Positions 38,592 through 48,715 of a stretch of DNA of 64,000 nucleotides are shown one piece after another. The position numbers and the translations under genes are program-made. The notes under the pieces were generated by a model, which saw only the letters and a list, made by a program, of their open reading frames with translations, did not search any database and was not told where the DNA came from. Source of the stretch: Rickettsiales bacterium (lineage in GTDB: Bacteria; Pseudomonadota; Alphaproteobacteria; Rickettsiales; SXRF01). Positions within the stretch are counted from its first letter, which is position 1; every line of letters starts with the position of its first letter. The stretch spans positions 1,364,001 to 1,428,000 of the forward strand of contig JAWKXN010000001.1 in NCBI GenBank assembly GCA_041396965.1. The letters are read 5' to 3'.

Positions 38592-39398
38592 ATGAAATTA
38601 CTTACAGCTCTAATAGCGTTTATTTTTATCCTAAACTTTTCAGAGCTTTCTTACGCTCAATATAATCGCTCAATGTCAGCGGAAGCTACTCAAAAGCTGT
38701 TGATAGAAGGCAGAGATGATGATCAGGATAATAAACCGAAAGCTCTTACTTATGAGGAAGCCGCTGGTCTTAACCGTGACTTAGATCTTGACCCGAACAT
38801 GCAAAGACAGATGGAAAATATTAACAGACGACTATCCACCTCTGATGGTAATTCCGATATAAAGCTTCCATGGATTAATAATAATCTAAACAGTAATGCT
38901 GGTAACAATAATCCAGTAGGGTATGGTGCTACTAATAATGGCTATAGAAACCCATACAATGCTAATAACTACGTTCCCAATACCCAAAACAATTATCAAA
39001 TAAGACCACAAATAGATATTGGCCATTCAATTCCTCCTCCTCCGAACACCACACACGGCACTGGCAGCGGCAAGTCGTATATGAAAAATTATATGGACTT
39101 TTTTTGTAATCTTGTGGTTAGGAAAGCTGAAGACGCTAATTTTTGTAATAATGACCAGAAAAAACAAGTATGTAAAAGATTCGTGGACTCTCCATATGAA
39201 ATAAAGTCTGTTCTTAATGAATCAGTTGGTTGCCACATGAATAGGATAAGATCTATAAACTCCGATTGTCGGGATATAGATACAACGCGCCTTGATTTAA
39301 TGAAACGCTATTGGCAAGATCGTGAAGCGTTATATACTATATTATTTTTACCAGATATGGCAATAAACGCCGCTATCAAATGCGCTAGTAATAATTAG
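38592..39398 (+). CDS. Exported hypothetical protein between gltD and gltB
   Basis: A 268-residue protein with a signal peptide (MKLLTALIAFIFILNF, ending near SYAQY). The middle is Asn/Pro/Tyr-rich and low complexity. The C-terminal third has several cysteines (FFCNL, NFCNN, QVCKRF, VGCHMN, SDCRD, IKCASN), probably a disulfide-bonded domain of about 110 residues. I recognise no family. Gaps to gltD (19 bases) and gltB (80 bases) suggest it belongs to the operon, though an extracytoplasmic protein has no obvious role in ammonia assimilation. Confidence 0.75.
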   Translation: MKLLTALIAFIFILNFSELSYAQYNRSMSAEATQKLLIEGRDDDQDNKPKALTYEEAAGLNRDLDLDPNMQRQMENINRRLSTSDGNSDIKLPWINNNLNSNAGNNNPVGYGATNNGYRNPYNANNYVPNTQNNYQIRPQIDIGHSIPPPPNTTHGTGSGKSYMKNYMDFFCNLVVRKAEDANFCNNDQKKQVCKRFVDSPYEIKSVLNESVGCHMNRIRSINSDCRDIDTTRLDLMKRYWQDREALYTILFLPDMAINAAIKCASNN

Positions 39399-39478
39399 TA
39401 ATAAACGTAAAAATATATGGTAAAAGCTAGAAAAAATGCTAGATAATGTTTCTTTGTTATAAATAGGATGTAAAAAAT

Positions 39479-42400
39479 ATGTGGTCATGGAATGAGGATT
39501 GGAACAAACGGGCTGAATATCTTGAGCAAAAAGGTATGTATAGTTCAAAGGATGAGCATGATGCCTGTGGTGTTGGCTTCATAGCCTCTATTGATGGTCA
39601 ACCACGCCGCGCCATAGTTGACGCTGGTATTGAAGCCCTCAAATCTATTTTCCACCGTGGAGCCGTTGACGCTGATGGCAAAACTGGTGATGGAGCAGGT
39701 ATCAACATACAGATACCACAAGATTTTTTCCGTAACCATATAACGCATTCCGGTAGAAAACTGCGTAGTGATAAGTTGGCTGTAGGTATGATGTTTCTAC
39801 CCAGAAAAAATTACGCTGATCAAGAAACATGCCGAGCTATCATTGAAAATGAGATATTAAAACTTGGCTACCATATATATGGCTGGAGACAAGTTCCCGT
39901 ACATGCGGATGTGATCGGCGAGATCGCCTCTGATTCACGACCGGAAATTGAGCAAATACTTATCTCAGGCAAGGACGGTATAGATGAGGATAAGTTTGAG
40001 CTTGATCTCTATATAATCAGAAAACGTATAGAAAATTCCGTACGCTCTCATTCTATAAATGATTTTTACGTGTGCTCTCTATCCTGCCGTAGCCTCATAT
40101 ATAAGGGTCTGTTCAAAGCCGAACAACTAACCGCTTTCTATCCTGATTTGCTTGATGAGAAATTCATTTCCTCTTACGCTATAATCCACCAGCGCTTTTC
40201 TACCAATACCGCCCCCGCTTGGCATAGAGCTCAGCCTTTCCGTATCCTCGCTCATAATGGGGAGATAAATACCGTAAAAGGTAATACTAATTTTATGCGC
40301 AGTCACGAGACTACCTTTAGTTGCGAGAATTTTAAGGGTGTTGAGGAAGATATAATACCGGTTATACCAAATAACGCCTCTGATACCGCCGCTCTTGACT
40401 CGGTGGTTGAGGTTCTTACCCGTGCCGGACGTGAACTTCCACTTACCAAGCTAATGTTAATCCCACCTGCTTGGTCACGTACTTCTGATATGCCGCAAAA
40501 ACATAAGGATATGTTTAGCTGCTTAAATGGTATATCTGAACAATGGGACGGACCAGCGGCTATCGCGGCTACCGATGGAAAGTGGATAATCGCTGGAATG
40601 GACAGGAACGGTCTACGCCCTATGCGCTACACCATAACGCAAGACAATATATTGATGGTATGTTCCGAAAGTGGCATGGTAAAGGTTGACGATTCTGATA
40701 TTATTGAACGTGGCAGACTCGGTCCGGGTGATGTTATCGGTATAGATCTCAGAGAAGGAAAGCTTTACAGAGATGAAGAGCTTAAAGATCGTCTATCTGC
40801 CCAATATCCTTATAGTGACTGGGTAAGCAACATAATGTGGCTACGGGAACTTATTGAGCAGGAAGATAAAAAGCCATCAAACAATCTGCAAAGGGTAAAC
40901 CCACCAATTGACCAGAAGAATCTTCGTACCCTACAAAGGGCGAATGGTTATACTCATGAGGATATAGAAGCGATAATCCATCCAATGGCGCGTGACGCTA
41001 AGGAAGCAGTCGGCTCTATGGGTGATGATACACCGATTGCCATACTCTCCGGTAAAAAGCGTGGCTTCCACCACTTCTTCCGCCAAAATTTCAGTCAAGT
41101 GACTAACCCACCGATTGATAGCTTGCGGGAAAGACGGGTAATGAGCCTATTCACTCGTTTTGGTAATGACGGTAATTATCTATCACTAGAGAAATCTCAT
41201 AGTGAGATATTAATAGCCGACACCCCTCTCCTGCTTTCTAACGAGATGGATTTTATATCAAAATATTTTACCGATTGTGTCACTAAAATAGATACTTTGT
41301 TTGATGTAAATGACGGTGGAAACAGTATAAGAAAAGGTCTTGATAATGTTATAAAACAAACTGAGGAAGCTATACTTTCCGGTAAATCATACATAATACT
41401 TACCGATGAGAATGTGGATAAAGATCACGCCGCCATACCTATGATACTAGCCGTGTCAGCGGTGCAGACTCATCTTGTAAAAAGAAAATTACGCAAAAAA
41501 GCCTCTATACTCGTCCGTACCGCAGAATGTATTGACGTTCATTGCTTCGCTGTCCTTATCGGTGTTGGCGCGACCACCGTCAACCCATATCTTGCCGAAG
41601 CTACCGTTATTGAAAGACACAAAAACGGGCTATTTGAAAAACAGACTCTACAAGAAGTTCTCACTAATTTCCAAGAGGCTATGAGCGCTGGATTGCTTAA
41701 AATTATGTCTAAAATGGGTATATCCATAGTAAGCGCCTATCGTGGTGGGGTAAATTTTGAGGCTATCGGTCTATCACGCTCACTGGTCGCTGAGTTTTTC
41801 CCTGATTTACCGTCCAGAATCTCTGGTATCGGACTTGCCGGAATTGAAAAAAAGATAAATAATCAGCATAAAAACGCTTTCACGGTAGATGAGAGCGAAC
41901 CTCTGCCGATAGGCGGTTTTTACCGTGACCGTATGAGTGGCGAGAAACACGCATGGAACGGCAACCAGATACATTTATTGCAAGATGCTCTTAATAAATC
42001 ATCTTTTATGCTTTATAAAAAATACACTGAGGAAGTATACGCCTCCCCTCCTATATTCATTCGTGACTTACTTGATTTTAACTCACCTAATAACCCAGTT
42101 GCCATAGATGACGTTGAATCTGTTACCGAAATCCGTAAACGTTTTATCGCGCCTGCCATGTCACTCGGAGCGTTGTCAGCGGAAGCCCATGAAGTCCTCG
42201 CTATCGCCATGAACCGGATGGGGGCTAATTCCAACTCTGGTGAAGGTGGCGAAGGTGAGAATCGTTATAAACCATACGATAACGGTGATAACGCTAACTC
42301 AAATATAAAACAACTAGCTTCCGGTAGGTTTGGGGTAAACGCGAAATATCTAAACAGCGCGAATGAGTTACAAATAAAAGTGGCGCAAGGCGCTAAACCC

Positions 42401-44035
42401 GGTGAAGGTGGTCAACTACCTGGATTTAAGGTAAGCGTGGAAATAGCTAAGTTACGTCACTCAACACCGGGGGTTATGTTAATATCACCCCCACCACACC
42501 ATGATATTTACTCAATTGAGGATCTAGCGCAGCTTATTTATGATCTTAAACAAATAAATCCTAGAGCTTTAGTATCAGTAAAACTTGTAGCGCAGTCAGG
42601 AATTGGAACTATCGCTAGCGGTGTCGCCAAAGCGATGGCTGATAAAATAGTCATCTCAGGTCACTCTGGAGGGACTGGAGCCAGCTCATGGAGCAGCGTA
42701 AAACACGCCGGTATCCCTTGGGAGATGGGACTTGCTGAAACCAACCAAGTACTTACCTTAAACCGGATGCGTCATCGTGTTAAACTACAAACTGACGGTG
42801 GACTTAAAACTGGACGTGATATTGTCATCGCCGCCATGCTTGGCGCGGAGGAATACGCTCTTGGAACAGGTTCTCTTATAGCGATGGGCTGTATCATGGT
42901 GCGTCAGTGCCACAGCAATACCTGTCCAGTTGGTATCACTACACAAAACCCTGAGCTTCGTAAAAGATTTGAGGGTACGGTTGATAAAGTTATCAATCTG
43001 TTCAGCTTTATCGCTGAGGAAGTACGTGAAATCCTAGCATCTCTTGGCTTTACCAGCCTTAATGATATTGTTGGACGTACTGACCTCCTATCACAAGTAA
43101 ATAGAGGCAGCGAAGATCTGGTTGATCTTGATCTTAACAACCTTCTAGCGCAAGCTGATTGCGGAACTCACCCTCGCTATTGCGTCCTTACCTCCAGAAA
43201 TGAAGTGCCAGATACGCTTGACGCGCAAATGCTTAAAGACGCGCGGGTAGCTCTGGAGCGTGGTGAGAAAATCCAGTTAGGATATACTGTACGCAACACT
43301 ATGCGAAGCATCGGCGCACGCCTATCATCAATGATACAAAGTCGTTTTGATACAGCAAAACTTCTTCCTGACCATGTGACTCTTAAACTTCGTGGATCCG
43401 CCGGTCAGTCACTTGGCGCGTTCGCGGTACGTGGCCTTAGAATAGAATTATATGGTGATTCCAATGACTATGTCGGAAAAGGACTATCTGGCGCTACCAT
43501 AATCATTCGCCCTCGCCCTTCCAGCAAACTAATTCCACACGAAAACACTATCATCGGAAATACCGTACTTTACGGAGCGACTGAAGGAAAATTATTCGCT
43601 TCCGGTCAGGCTGGTGAACGTTTTGCCGTACGCAACTCTGGCGCGATTACCGTTATTGAGGGCTGCGGATCAAATGCCTGTGAATATATGACTGGTGGCA
43701 TTGCTGTCATACTCGGTAATGTCGGGCATAATTTTGCCGCTGGAATGACCGGTGGTATGGCGTTTGTCTATGATGAGGATGATCATTTTACCGCCCGTGT
43801 TAATGAGGATAATGTAGTTTATCAAAAAATCGCTAGTTCTCATTGGGAAAACGCCCTTAAAGAACTTATAGAGGAACATCTAAAAGAAACCGGTTCGCCA
43901 AGAGCTGACAGTATCCTCTCTGGCTGGGAGTGGGAACTACCTAAGTTCTGGCAAATCTGCCCGAAAGAAATGCTTGATAAGTTAGAATTCCCACTGAGTG
44001 ATGAAATAAAAAAAAGCAAAAAGGCTAAGGGCTGA
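39479..44035 (+). CDS. gltB: Glutamate synthase (NADPH) large subunit
   Basis: GltB makes two glutamates from glutamine and 2-oxoglutarate. The 1518-residue product has an N-terminal class II amidotransferase domain with C30 in DEHDACGVGF (a 29-residue propeptide would be removed), a central domain, the FMN-binding synthase domain (SGHSGGTGASSWSSVKHAG), the 3Fe-4S cysteines in CIMVRQCHSNTCPVGI, and the C-terminal beta-helix (GXXG repeats, GGIAVILGNVG). Length is normal. An AGGATG site precedes the start. Confidence 0.98.
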   Translation: MWSWNEDWNKRAEYLEQKGMYSSKDEHDACGVGFIASIDGQPRRAIVDAGIEALKSIFHRGAVDADGKTGDGAGINIQIPQDFFRNHITHSGRKLRSDKLAVGMMFLPRKNYADQETCRAIIENEILKLGYHIYGWRQVPVHADVIGEIASDSRPEIEQILISGKDGIDEDKFELDLYIIRKRIENSVRSHSINDFYVCSLSCRSLIYKGLFKAEQLTAFYPDLLDEKFISSYAIIHQRFSTNTAPAWHRAQPFRILAHNGEINTVKGNTNFMRSHETTFSCENFKGVEEDIIPVIPNNASDTAALDSVVEVLTRAGRELPLTKLMLIPPAWSRTSDMPQKHKDMFSCLNGISEQWDGPAAIAATDGKWIIAGMDRNGLRPMRYTITQDNILMVCSESGMVKVDDSDIIERGRLGPGDVIGIDLREGKLYRDEELKDRLSAQYPYSDWVSNIMWLRELIEQEDKKPSNNLQRVNPPIDQKNLRTLQRANGYTHEDIEAIIHPMARDAKEAVGSMGDDTPIAILSGKKRGFHHFFRQNFSQVTNPPIDSLRERRVMSLFTRFGNDGNYLSLEKSHSEILIADTPLLLSNEMDFISKYFTDCVTKIDTLFDVNDGGNSIRKGLDNVIKQTEEAILSGKSYIILTDENVDKDHAAIPMILAVSAVQTHLVKRKLRKKASILVRTAECIDVHCFAVLIGVGATTVNPYLAEATVIERHKNGLFEKQTLQEVLTNFQEAMSAGLLKIMSKMGISIVSAYRGGVNFEAIGLSRSLVAEFFPDLPSRISGIGLAGIEKKINNQHKNAFTVDESEPLPIGGFYRDRMSGEKHAWNGNQIHLLQDALNKSSFMLYKKYTEEVYASPPIFIRDLLDFNSPNNPVAIDDVESVTEIRKRFIAPAMSLGALSAEAHEVLAIAMNRMGANSNSGEGGEGENRYKPYDNGDNANSNIKQLASGRFGVNAKYLNSANELQIKVAQGAKPGEGGQLPGFKVSVEIAKLRHSTPGVMLISPPPHHDIYSIEDLAQLIYDLKQINPRALVSVKLVAQSGIGTIASGVAKAMADKIVISGHSGGTGASSWSSVKHAGIPWEMGLAETNQVLTLNRMRHRVKLQTDGGLKTGRDIVIAAMLGAEEYALGTGSLIAMGCIMVRQCHSNTCPVGITTQNPELRKRFEGTVDKVINLFSFIAEEVREILASLGFTSLNDIVGRTDLLSQVNRGSEDLVDLDLNNLLAQADCGTHPRYCVLTSRNEVPDTLDAQMLKDARVALERGEKIQLGYTVRNTMRSIGARLSSMIQSRFDTAKLLPDHVTLKLRGSAGQSLGAFAVRGLRIELYGDSNDYVGKGLSGATIIIRPRPSSKLIPHENTIIGNTVLYGATEGKLFASGQAGERFAVRNSGAITVIEGCGSNACEYMTGGIAVILGNVGHNFAAGMTGGMAFVYDEDDHFTARVNEDNVVYQKIASSHWENALKELIEEHLKETGSPRADSILSGWEWELPKFWQICPKEMLDKLEFPLSDEIKKSKKAKG

Positions 44036-44179
44036 CATTATAAACATATAAATCAATACGTTACAAAACATTGCACTAGTAATATAGCTGTAATTAAAAT
44101 GTAACAACAATTCTGTTTATATAGGTCGTCACTACTGTTATGATACTGCATATATGTAAAAAAATAGAGTATCGTTATC

Positions 44180-45256
44180 GTGTCATCCAGTGATAAAAGT
44201 AGTACAGCTAATATCGCCGATGTTTGGGAAAAGCGTATGCGTGATAACCAAATATCAGGTGAGCCTTACTCATTACCAAACAAGTTTAGGAGAAATCTTA
44301 CTAATTTATTCACCAAAAAAGGTTTTCATGATGTTGAGTATCTTGGTGTAGATCATTATAGTAAAAGTATTATTTTTGCTCCTAAAGACAATCCTGATGT
44401 TGTATTTAAGGTTGGAAAGCTTGACCTAGACTCGGTAAGAGAACCTATGTCTAGCGTAACACAGCCGATTGGAATGTGGGAAGTAAAAGACTATAAAACC
44501 GCTGGAACACATGCTAAAATTGAAATACTACCAAGAAAAAGCTTAGAAATAACAAGTGACGGTATAATAGATTACACTAGAAGATCAGCTGAGCAGGAGA
44601 CTACTCTTTCTCATCAGGAGTTATTGTCACAAAATAATATAGAGCAATATAATAAAGCTGACCGTGCGGAACGCTCGGCACTTACTGAACAAATGAAAAG
44701 AAACCTTGGTCTAGTAAAGAAAGACTCTAGACTTACGGAGTTCGCTCCCCAGTTGGAAGCTAATAGGGTTAACTTTGAAAATGGAAAGATTTTACCCACC
44801 CTTACACCAAGAGAACAGACACTTGCAGAAAGAAAAGCCATCAGCTCACAAGCAGAAGAAACTAGACTTTTAATAGGGAAAAGGGGTAAGATAGTATCCT
44901 TTTTCAAAGGAAGTCCACAGGATAGCATAAGAGAAGCCATTGCACGGGAAATGGAACACCTAAAAGAGCTAAGGGAACAACGTGTAAATGATCTTGCCGC
45001 TGCGAAACATAGGTTAAAAGAATTAGGCTTCAAACCTGAATCAATAAAACAAACTACTCAAAAAATAGAAGAAACCGTCACTGAAGCCACAAAAACCGCT
45101 GAGGAAAGCTGGCTAAAACGTATTGGTAAAGGTGCTAAGAGCAAAGAATTCTTAATTCCTGCCGCTATAGTCGCAGTAGCAACTGGCAGTTGGGTCGCAT
45201 ATTCTAAAAACAAGCAAGAGCAGGAAGCGGCTCAAGGGTCACAGCATGTCGGATAA
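44180..45256 (+). CDS. Hypothetical protein with C-terminal membrane helix
   Basis: A 358-residue protein, starting at GTG, that I do not recognise. The first 120 residues include a small alpha/beta-like region (HDVEYLGVDHYSKSIIFAPK). The middle is strongly charged and probably coiled-coil (about 180-310). A C-terminal hydrophobic helix (FLIPAAIVAVATGSWVAY) is followed by SKNKQEQEAA. The end of its helix plus basic tail resembles the AYKSKQEKD segment after the first membrane helix of the J-domain protein at 3.1-4.4 kb. There is no signal peptide. Possibly tail-anchored or an exported effector; no direct evidence. Confidence 0.7.
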   Translation: MSSSDKSSTANIADVWEKRMRDNQISGEPYSLPNKFRRNLTNLFTKKGFHDVEYLGVDHYSKSIIFAPKDNPDVVFKVGKLDLDSVREPMSSVTQPIGMWEVKDYKTAGTHAKIEILPRKSLEITSDGIIDYTRRSAEQETTLSHQELLSQNNIEQYNKADRAERSALTEQMKRNLGLVKKDSRLTEFAPQLEANRVNFENGKILPTLTPREQTLAERKAISSQAEETRLLIGKRGKIVSFFKGSPQDSIREAIAREMEHLKELREQRVNDLAAAKHRLKELGFKPESIKQTTQKIEETVTEATKTAEESWLKRIGKGAKSKEFLIPAAIVAVATGSWVAYSKNKQEQEAAQGSQHVG

Positions 45257-45423
45257 AAACCAATAATCGTCGTTTAATAATTAAACAATTGAAACAACTT
45301 AGTTTAACAGAAGAACAAGAATTGATACCTATAAATATAAGATTCATATAATCGTAACAAACAAGATTTGATAATTCTGTTAATATCCGTGAGTGAACGA
45401 TGAAACTATCATATGAGGTTTTT

Positions 45424-45603
45424 ATGACAAATGACAATGGAAATATAAATGACGGCGAAAAAAATCCTATCAGACCGTCCATACTTAACGCGGGAAAAGA
45501 GCGTCCTCACTATCAAGCCGAAAATATGGGTAAGCCAACAGAAAAGGTTGGTGACACAACTCAAGCCGAATCTGAAAAAGCCAAAATAAAGCAAACCAGA
45601 TAA
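45424..45603 (+). CDS. Small hydrophilic hypothetical protein
   Basis: A 59-residue, highly charged, Asn/Glu/Lys-rich protein with no membrane segment. The ATG at 45424 follows ATGAGG with good spacing; an earlier in-frame ATG at 45400 lacks a site. It follows the 358-residue protein after 167 bases. It looks disordered. Function unknown, and being small it could be spurious. Confidence 0.45.
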   Translation: MTNDNGNINDGEKNPIRPSILNAGKERPHYQAENMGKPTEKVGDTTQAESEKAKIKQTR

Positions 45604-45644
45604 ACTACCTATAGTTTTTTCAGTCTTTGATAGCTCTATAAAAC

Positions 45645-46460
45645 CTAATAGCGCAGCAGGTCGTTTATCCCTGTTTTTGAGCGGGTCTTTTCATCAACTC
45701 TTTTTACGATAACAGCGCAATATAGGCTTGGAGCATCCGCTGTCTTTCCAGCTGTCGTACCAGAAACCACCACACTATAGGCAGGGACACGACCATACAT
45801 AATCTCACCACTCTCACGGTCAATAATTTTGGTAGAAGCTCCAAGATACACTCCCATAGAAATTACCGAGCCTTCCTCAACTATAACCCCTTCGGCAACC
45901 TCACTGCGCGCGCCGATAAAACAATTATCCTCAATAATTACTGGTTCCGCCTGTAGTGGCTCTAATACACCACCAATCCCAACACCACCGGATATGTGGC
46001 AATTATTACCTATCTGCGCGCAACTACCGATAGTTGACCAAGTATCAACCATTGTGCCACCTCCAACATAAGCCCCAACATTTACGAAGCTTGGCATCAA
46101 CACCACATCTTTATCTATGTAAGCTGAATGGCGGACAATCGCGCCTGGTAGCGCGCGAAAACCAGCAGTTCTAAACTCTTCCTCACTCCAGCTATTAAAT
46201 TTAGTTGGAACTTTATCAAAATAACGTAATACACCAGACTCCATAAGAGAATTATCATTTAAGCGGAACGACAAAAGAACAGCTTTTTTAAGCCATTGAT
46301 TAACCCGCCACTTGCCATCAATCTTCTCAGCTACCCGCGCCTTCCCACTATCTAAATCTCTCAAAGCCGTCTCAACAGCTTCTCTAACCTCTCCTTTCGT
46401 GGATACACTCAACTCCGCGCAATTTTCCCACGCCGCTTCAATAATATTCTGTAGTGTCAT
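45645..46460 (-). CDS. dapD: 2,3,4,5-tetrahydropyridine-2,6-dicarboxylate N-succinyltransferase
   Basis: DapD uses succinyl-CoA to acylate tetrahydrodipicolinate in the succinylase branch of lysine and diaminopimelate synthesis. The 271-residue product has a helical N-terminal domain and a left-handed beta-helix made of hexapeptide repeats ([40 protein letters not shown]). Length and the conserved [13 protein letters not shown] loop are normal. Its presence indicates the cell makes its own diaminopimelate for peptidoglycan. Confidence 0.97.
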   Translation of the reverse strand: MTLQNIIEAAWENCAELSVSTKGEVREAVETALRDLDSGKARVAEKIDGKWRVNQWLKKAVLLSFRLNDNSLMESGVLRYFDKVPTKFNSWSEEEFRTAGFRALPGAIVRHSAYIDKDVVLMPSFVNVGAYVGGGTMVDTWSTIGSCAQIGNNCHISGGVGIGGVLEPLQAEPVIIEDNCFIGARSEVAEGVIVEEGSVISMGVYLGASTKIIDRESGEIMYGRVPAYSVVVSGTTAGKTADAPSLYCAVIVKRVDEKTRSKTGINDLLRY

Positions 46461-46498
46461 TTAGTCTTTTCCTTATTTTATTAACAACCAACATCTAT

Positions 46499-46699
46499 CT
46501 AATCAAGATATTCAAAATAATCTTCTTCTATAATACCCGTACTTATTATCTTTTGCATCGCCCATTCATTTTCTAAAAATAACCTCTCCAATACACCACA
46601 TAACATAGTGGTATCCTCTGGAAAATCATTTTGTATTGATAATTCATCAGTAATACGTAACGCTATAGCGTATGCCCAATCCTTGTTAGATTCATCCAT
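46499..46699 (-). CDS. Small acidic hypothetical protein next to an HNH nuclease
   Basis: A 66-residue acidic protein (MDESNKDWAYAIALRITDEL) with no recognised domain. It starts nine bases after the stop of the HNH nuclease gene on the same strand, so it is likely co-transcribed. An acidic partner next to a nuclease could be an inhibitor or immunity protein, but this is only a guess. I take the ATG at 46699 rather than a TTG one codon upstream. Confidence 0.55.
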   Translation of the reverse strand: MDESNKDWAYAIALRITDELSIQNDFPEDTTMLCGVLERLFLENEWAMQKIISTGIIEEDYFEYLD

Positions 46700-46708
46700 C
46701 AATAAGCT

Positions 46709-47299
46709 CTACAATTTTTTTTCTACTACAGACAAGAACAACTTTCTTAAGTCCCGCTGCGTCATACTATCAGCGAAATGAGCCATTTTATGATGGTGAG
46801 CGCAAACAACCGCAAGATTCCACACAGCGTCTTCCCCTCCCTCAAATAACGGGACAATATGATGAACTTCAATATAAGGCAATCCATCCGCTTTATTGAA
46901 CGTATTATCACAATCTGGATGCAAGCAATATGTACCAAACCTTTCTTTTGCCTCTTTGACCCATCCCCTATTACGAGAGAATGTTTCTATTACATACTCT
47001 CTTTTATTTGGTTCATCACCATATACACTGGCAGCCGACTCATCAAATAACTCTCCTTCTAGCAAAGATGGTTTTCTAAGGGTATATGTACCTCTGTTAT
47101 CAACAAAGGTTAACACACCTTCTTTCTCTAAAAATTGTAATTGCTGCCGTAGTTTATCAAATGGGTGTTTGTTTCTCTCACTAAAATTTCTAATCTCTGT
47201 ATCCTTAGATCTCTGAAAATCTTGAAGAGTAAATGTTCGTGATCCCCTATCACTACAATAATCAATTATTAAACTATGTATAAAATCTTTCCATTTCAT
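46709..47299 (-). CDS. HNH endonuclease with N-terminal winged-helix domain
   Basis: A 196-residue protein. Residues 1-75 look like a winged helix (LQQLQ-type helix then GVLTFVDNRGTYTLRK), as seen in some restriction enzymes of the DpnI/Dam-replacing type. Residues 120-178 form an HNH fold: C125 and C130, EVHHIVPLFEGG (H146, H147), N161 and VCAHHHKMAH. The HNH fold cleaves DNA with a divalent metal. No methyltransferase gene is adjacent, so a modification-dependent or solitary nuclease is possible. The catalytic residues appear intact. Confidence 0.85.
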   Translation of the reverse strand: MKWKDFIHSLIIDYCSDRGSRTFTLQDFQRSKDTEIRNFSERNKHPFDKLRQQLQFLEKEGVLTFVDNRGTYTLRKPSLLEGELFDESAASVYGDEPNKREYVIETFSRNRGWVKEAKERFGTYCLHPDCDNTFNKADGLPYIEVHHIVPLFEGGEDAVWNLAVVCAHHHKMAHFADSMTQRDLRKLFLSVVEKKL

Positions 47300-47410
47300 A
47301 AAGCTACTTCCAGATCACCAATATAGTCTACATTCTTCATTCGGCAAAACTAACCTAATAAAAAAATTAGTAAACAAATTATTTAATACAATCATCTGTA
47401 AAAAATATTC

Positions 47411-48715
47411 TCAGCCACTAATTTCCAACACTCTTCCCGCCAGATAAAGCGAACCACATATACAAACAAGAGATTTTCTATTACCACCATCTATTATCTC
47501 ACCAGATATGGTAAGTAGCGCTTTTTCTATACTCTCACAACTTAAAGAATGAGTACCTAAATCACTAGCCATAGACGCTATGATACTTCCCGCCTGTGTA
47601 TTACTCTCATTAACTATGGTAACCCCGCAAAGCATTTTAATATGTGGCGTAAGCATAGAAAGAAACTTCTTACTATCTTTACCTTTTATCATTCCACATA
47701 TCAGATAAATATCATACTCTTCGCTCTTTTCTTTCAACCACTTGCCAAGCATCTGTCCACCTTGATAATTATGTCCTCCATCCAGCCACAACTGAGTATT
47801 ATTTGGTAACATAGCAATATAAGGGTGGCTATCAAGCCGCTGAATACGCGCTGGCCATATAGTTTTTGTAAGACCACTCTTTATATTAGCTTCACTAATA
47901 GAAAATTTATCAGGATATATTTTAGTTATTAGCTCAATACAAGCTGCGGCGGTCGCCGCGTTGTCATATTGATGCTCACCGGCAAGCGATGGCGTAAGCT
48001 CAATATTTTTTTCTTCTGAGATATAACGCTCACCATCCACTCTCCACTCTTTGCCAAGCCTGAATAAGGGAACTTCCATCTTTCCAGCGGTTTTTTCCAA
48101 TATTTCCAATACTTGAGAAAAACCCTGCTTCCCTATTACACATGGCACTTTTTTCTTTATTATTCCCGCTTTTTCAGCCGCTATTTGCTCAATGGTGTCT
48201 CCTAAAAACTCCGTGTGATCCACATCAATCGGGGTAATCACCGTAAGTAGTGGTTTTGTTACCACGTTAGTAGCGTCCAACCTGCCACCAAGCCCAGTTT
48301 CCAGTAATAATATATCCGCTGGTTTTTCAGCGAACGCTATAAAAGCGGCAACTGTTACCGCCTCAAAAAAAGTAACCTGTTGACGCTGCAATGCTGGTGT
48401 CATATGGTGAAATATCTTTTCAACATAGTCATTTTCTATTTCTTTACCCTGAACGATAATCCTCTCACTAAAGTGTACTAAATGAGGAGAAGTGTAGCGA
48501 TGAACACGATACCCAGCTTCCTCAAAAATATAATGTAAATAGGCGATAAGTGACCCCTTACCGTTAGTTCCCGCCACATGTATTACCGGCGGCAAACTCT
48601 TGTGAGGATTACCAAGCATGGAAAGCAAACGCATCACCCTCTCCAGTGACAAATCTATTCCTACCATAAATGGATGGTGCAAACGCTTCAAAAACTGCTC
48701 AATCACATCACTCAT
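47411..48715 (-). CDS. folC: Bifunctional folylpolyglutamate/dihydrofolate synthase
   Basis: FolC adds glutamate to dihydropteroate and to folates. The 434-residue product has the P-loop AGTNGKGSLIAYL, the LETGLGGRLDATNVV stretch, DVDHTEFLGDT for Mg2+-ATP binding, and a C-terminal LWLDGGHNYQGG segment. Length is normal. It overlaps folP by four bases on the same strand. Confidence 0.96.
   Translation of the reverse strand: MSDVIEQFLKRLHHPFMVGIDLSLERVMRLLSMLGNPHKSLPPVIHVAGTNGKGSLIAYLHYIFEEAGYRVHRYTSPHLVHFSERIIVQGKEIENDYVEKIFHHMTPALQRQQVTFFEAVTVAAFIAFAEKPADILLLETGLGGRLDATNVVTKPLLTVITPIDVDHTEFLGDTIEQIAAEKAGIIKKKVPCVIGKQGFSQVLEILEKTAGKMEVPLFRLGKEWRVDGERYISEEKNIELTPSLAGEHQYDNAATAAACIELITKIYPDKFSISEANIKSGLTKTIWPARIQRLDSHPYIAMLPNNTQLWLDGGHNYQGGQMLGKWLKEKSEEYDIYLICGMIKGKDSKKFLSMLTPHIKMLCGVTIVNESNTQAGSIIASMASDLGTHSLSCESIEKALLTISGEIIDGGNRKSLVCICGSLYLAGRVLEISG

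Noticed and set aside
44180..45256. Type IV or type III secretion effector
   Set aside because: No secretion-system genes or recognised secretion signal are in the window, so effector status is kept only as a hypothesis.
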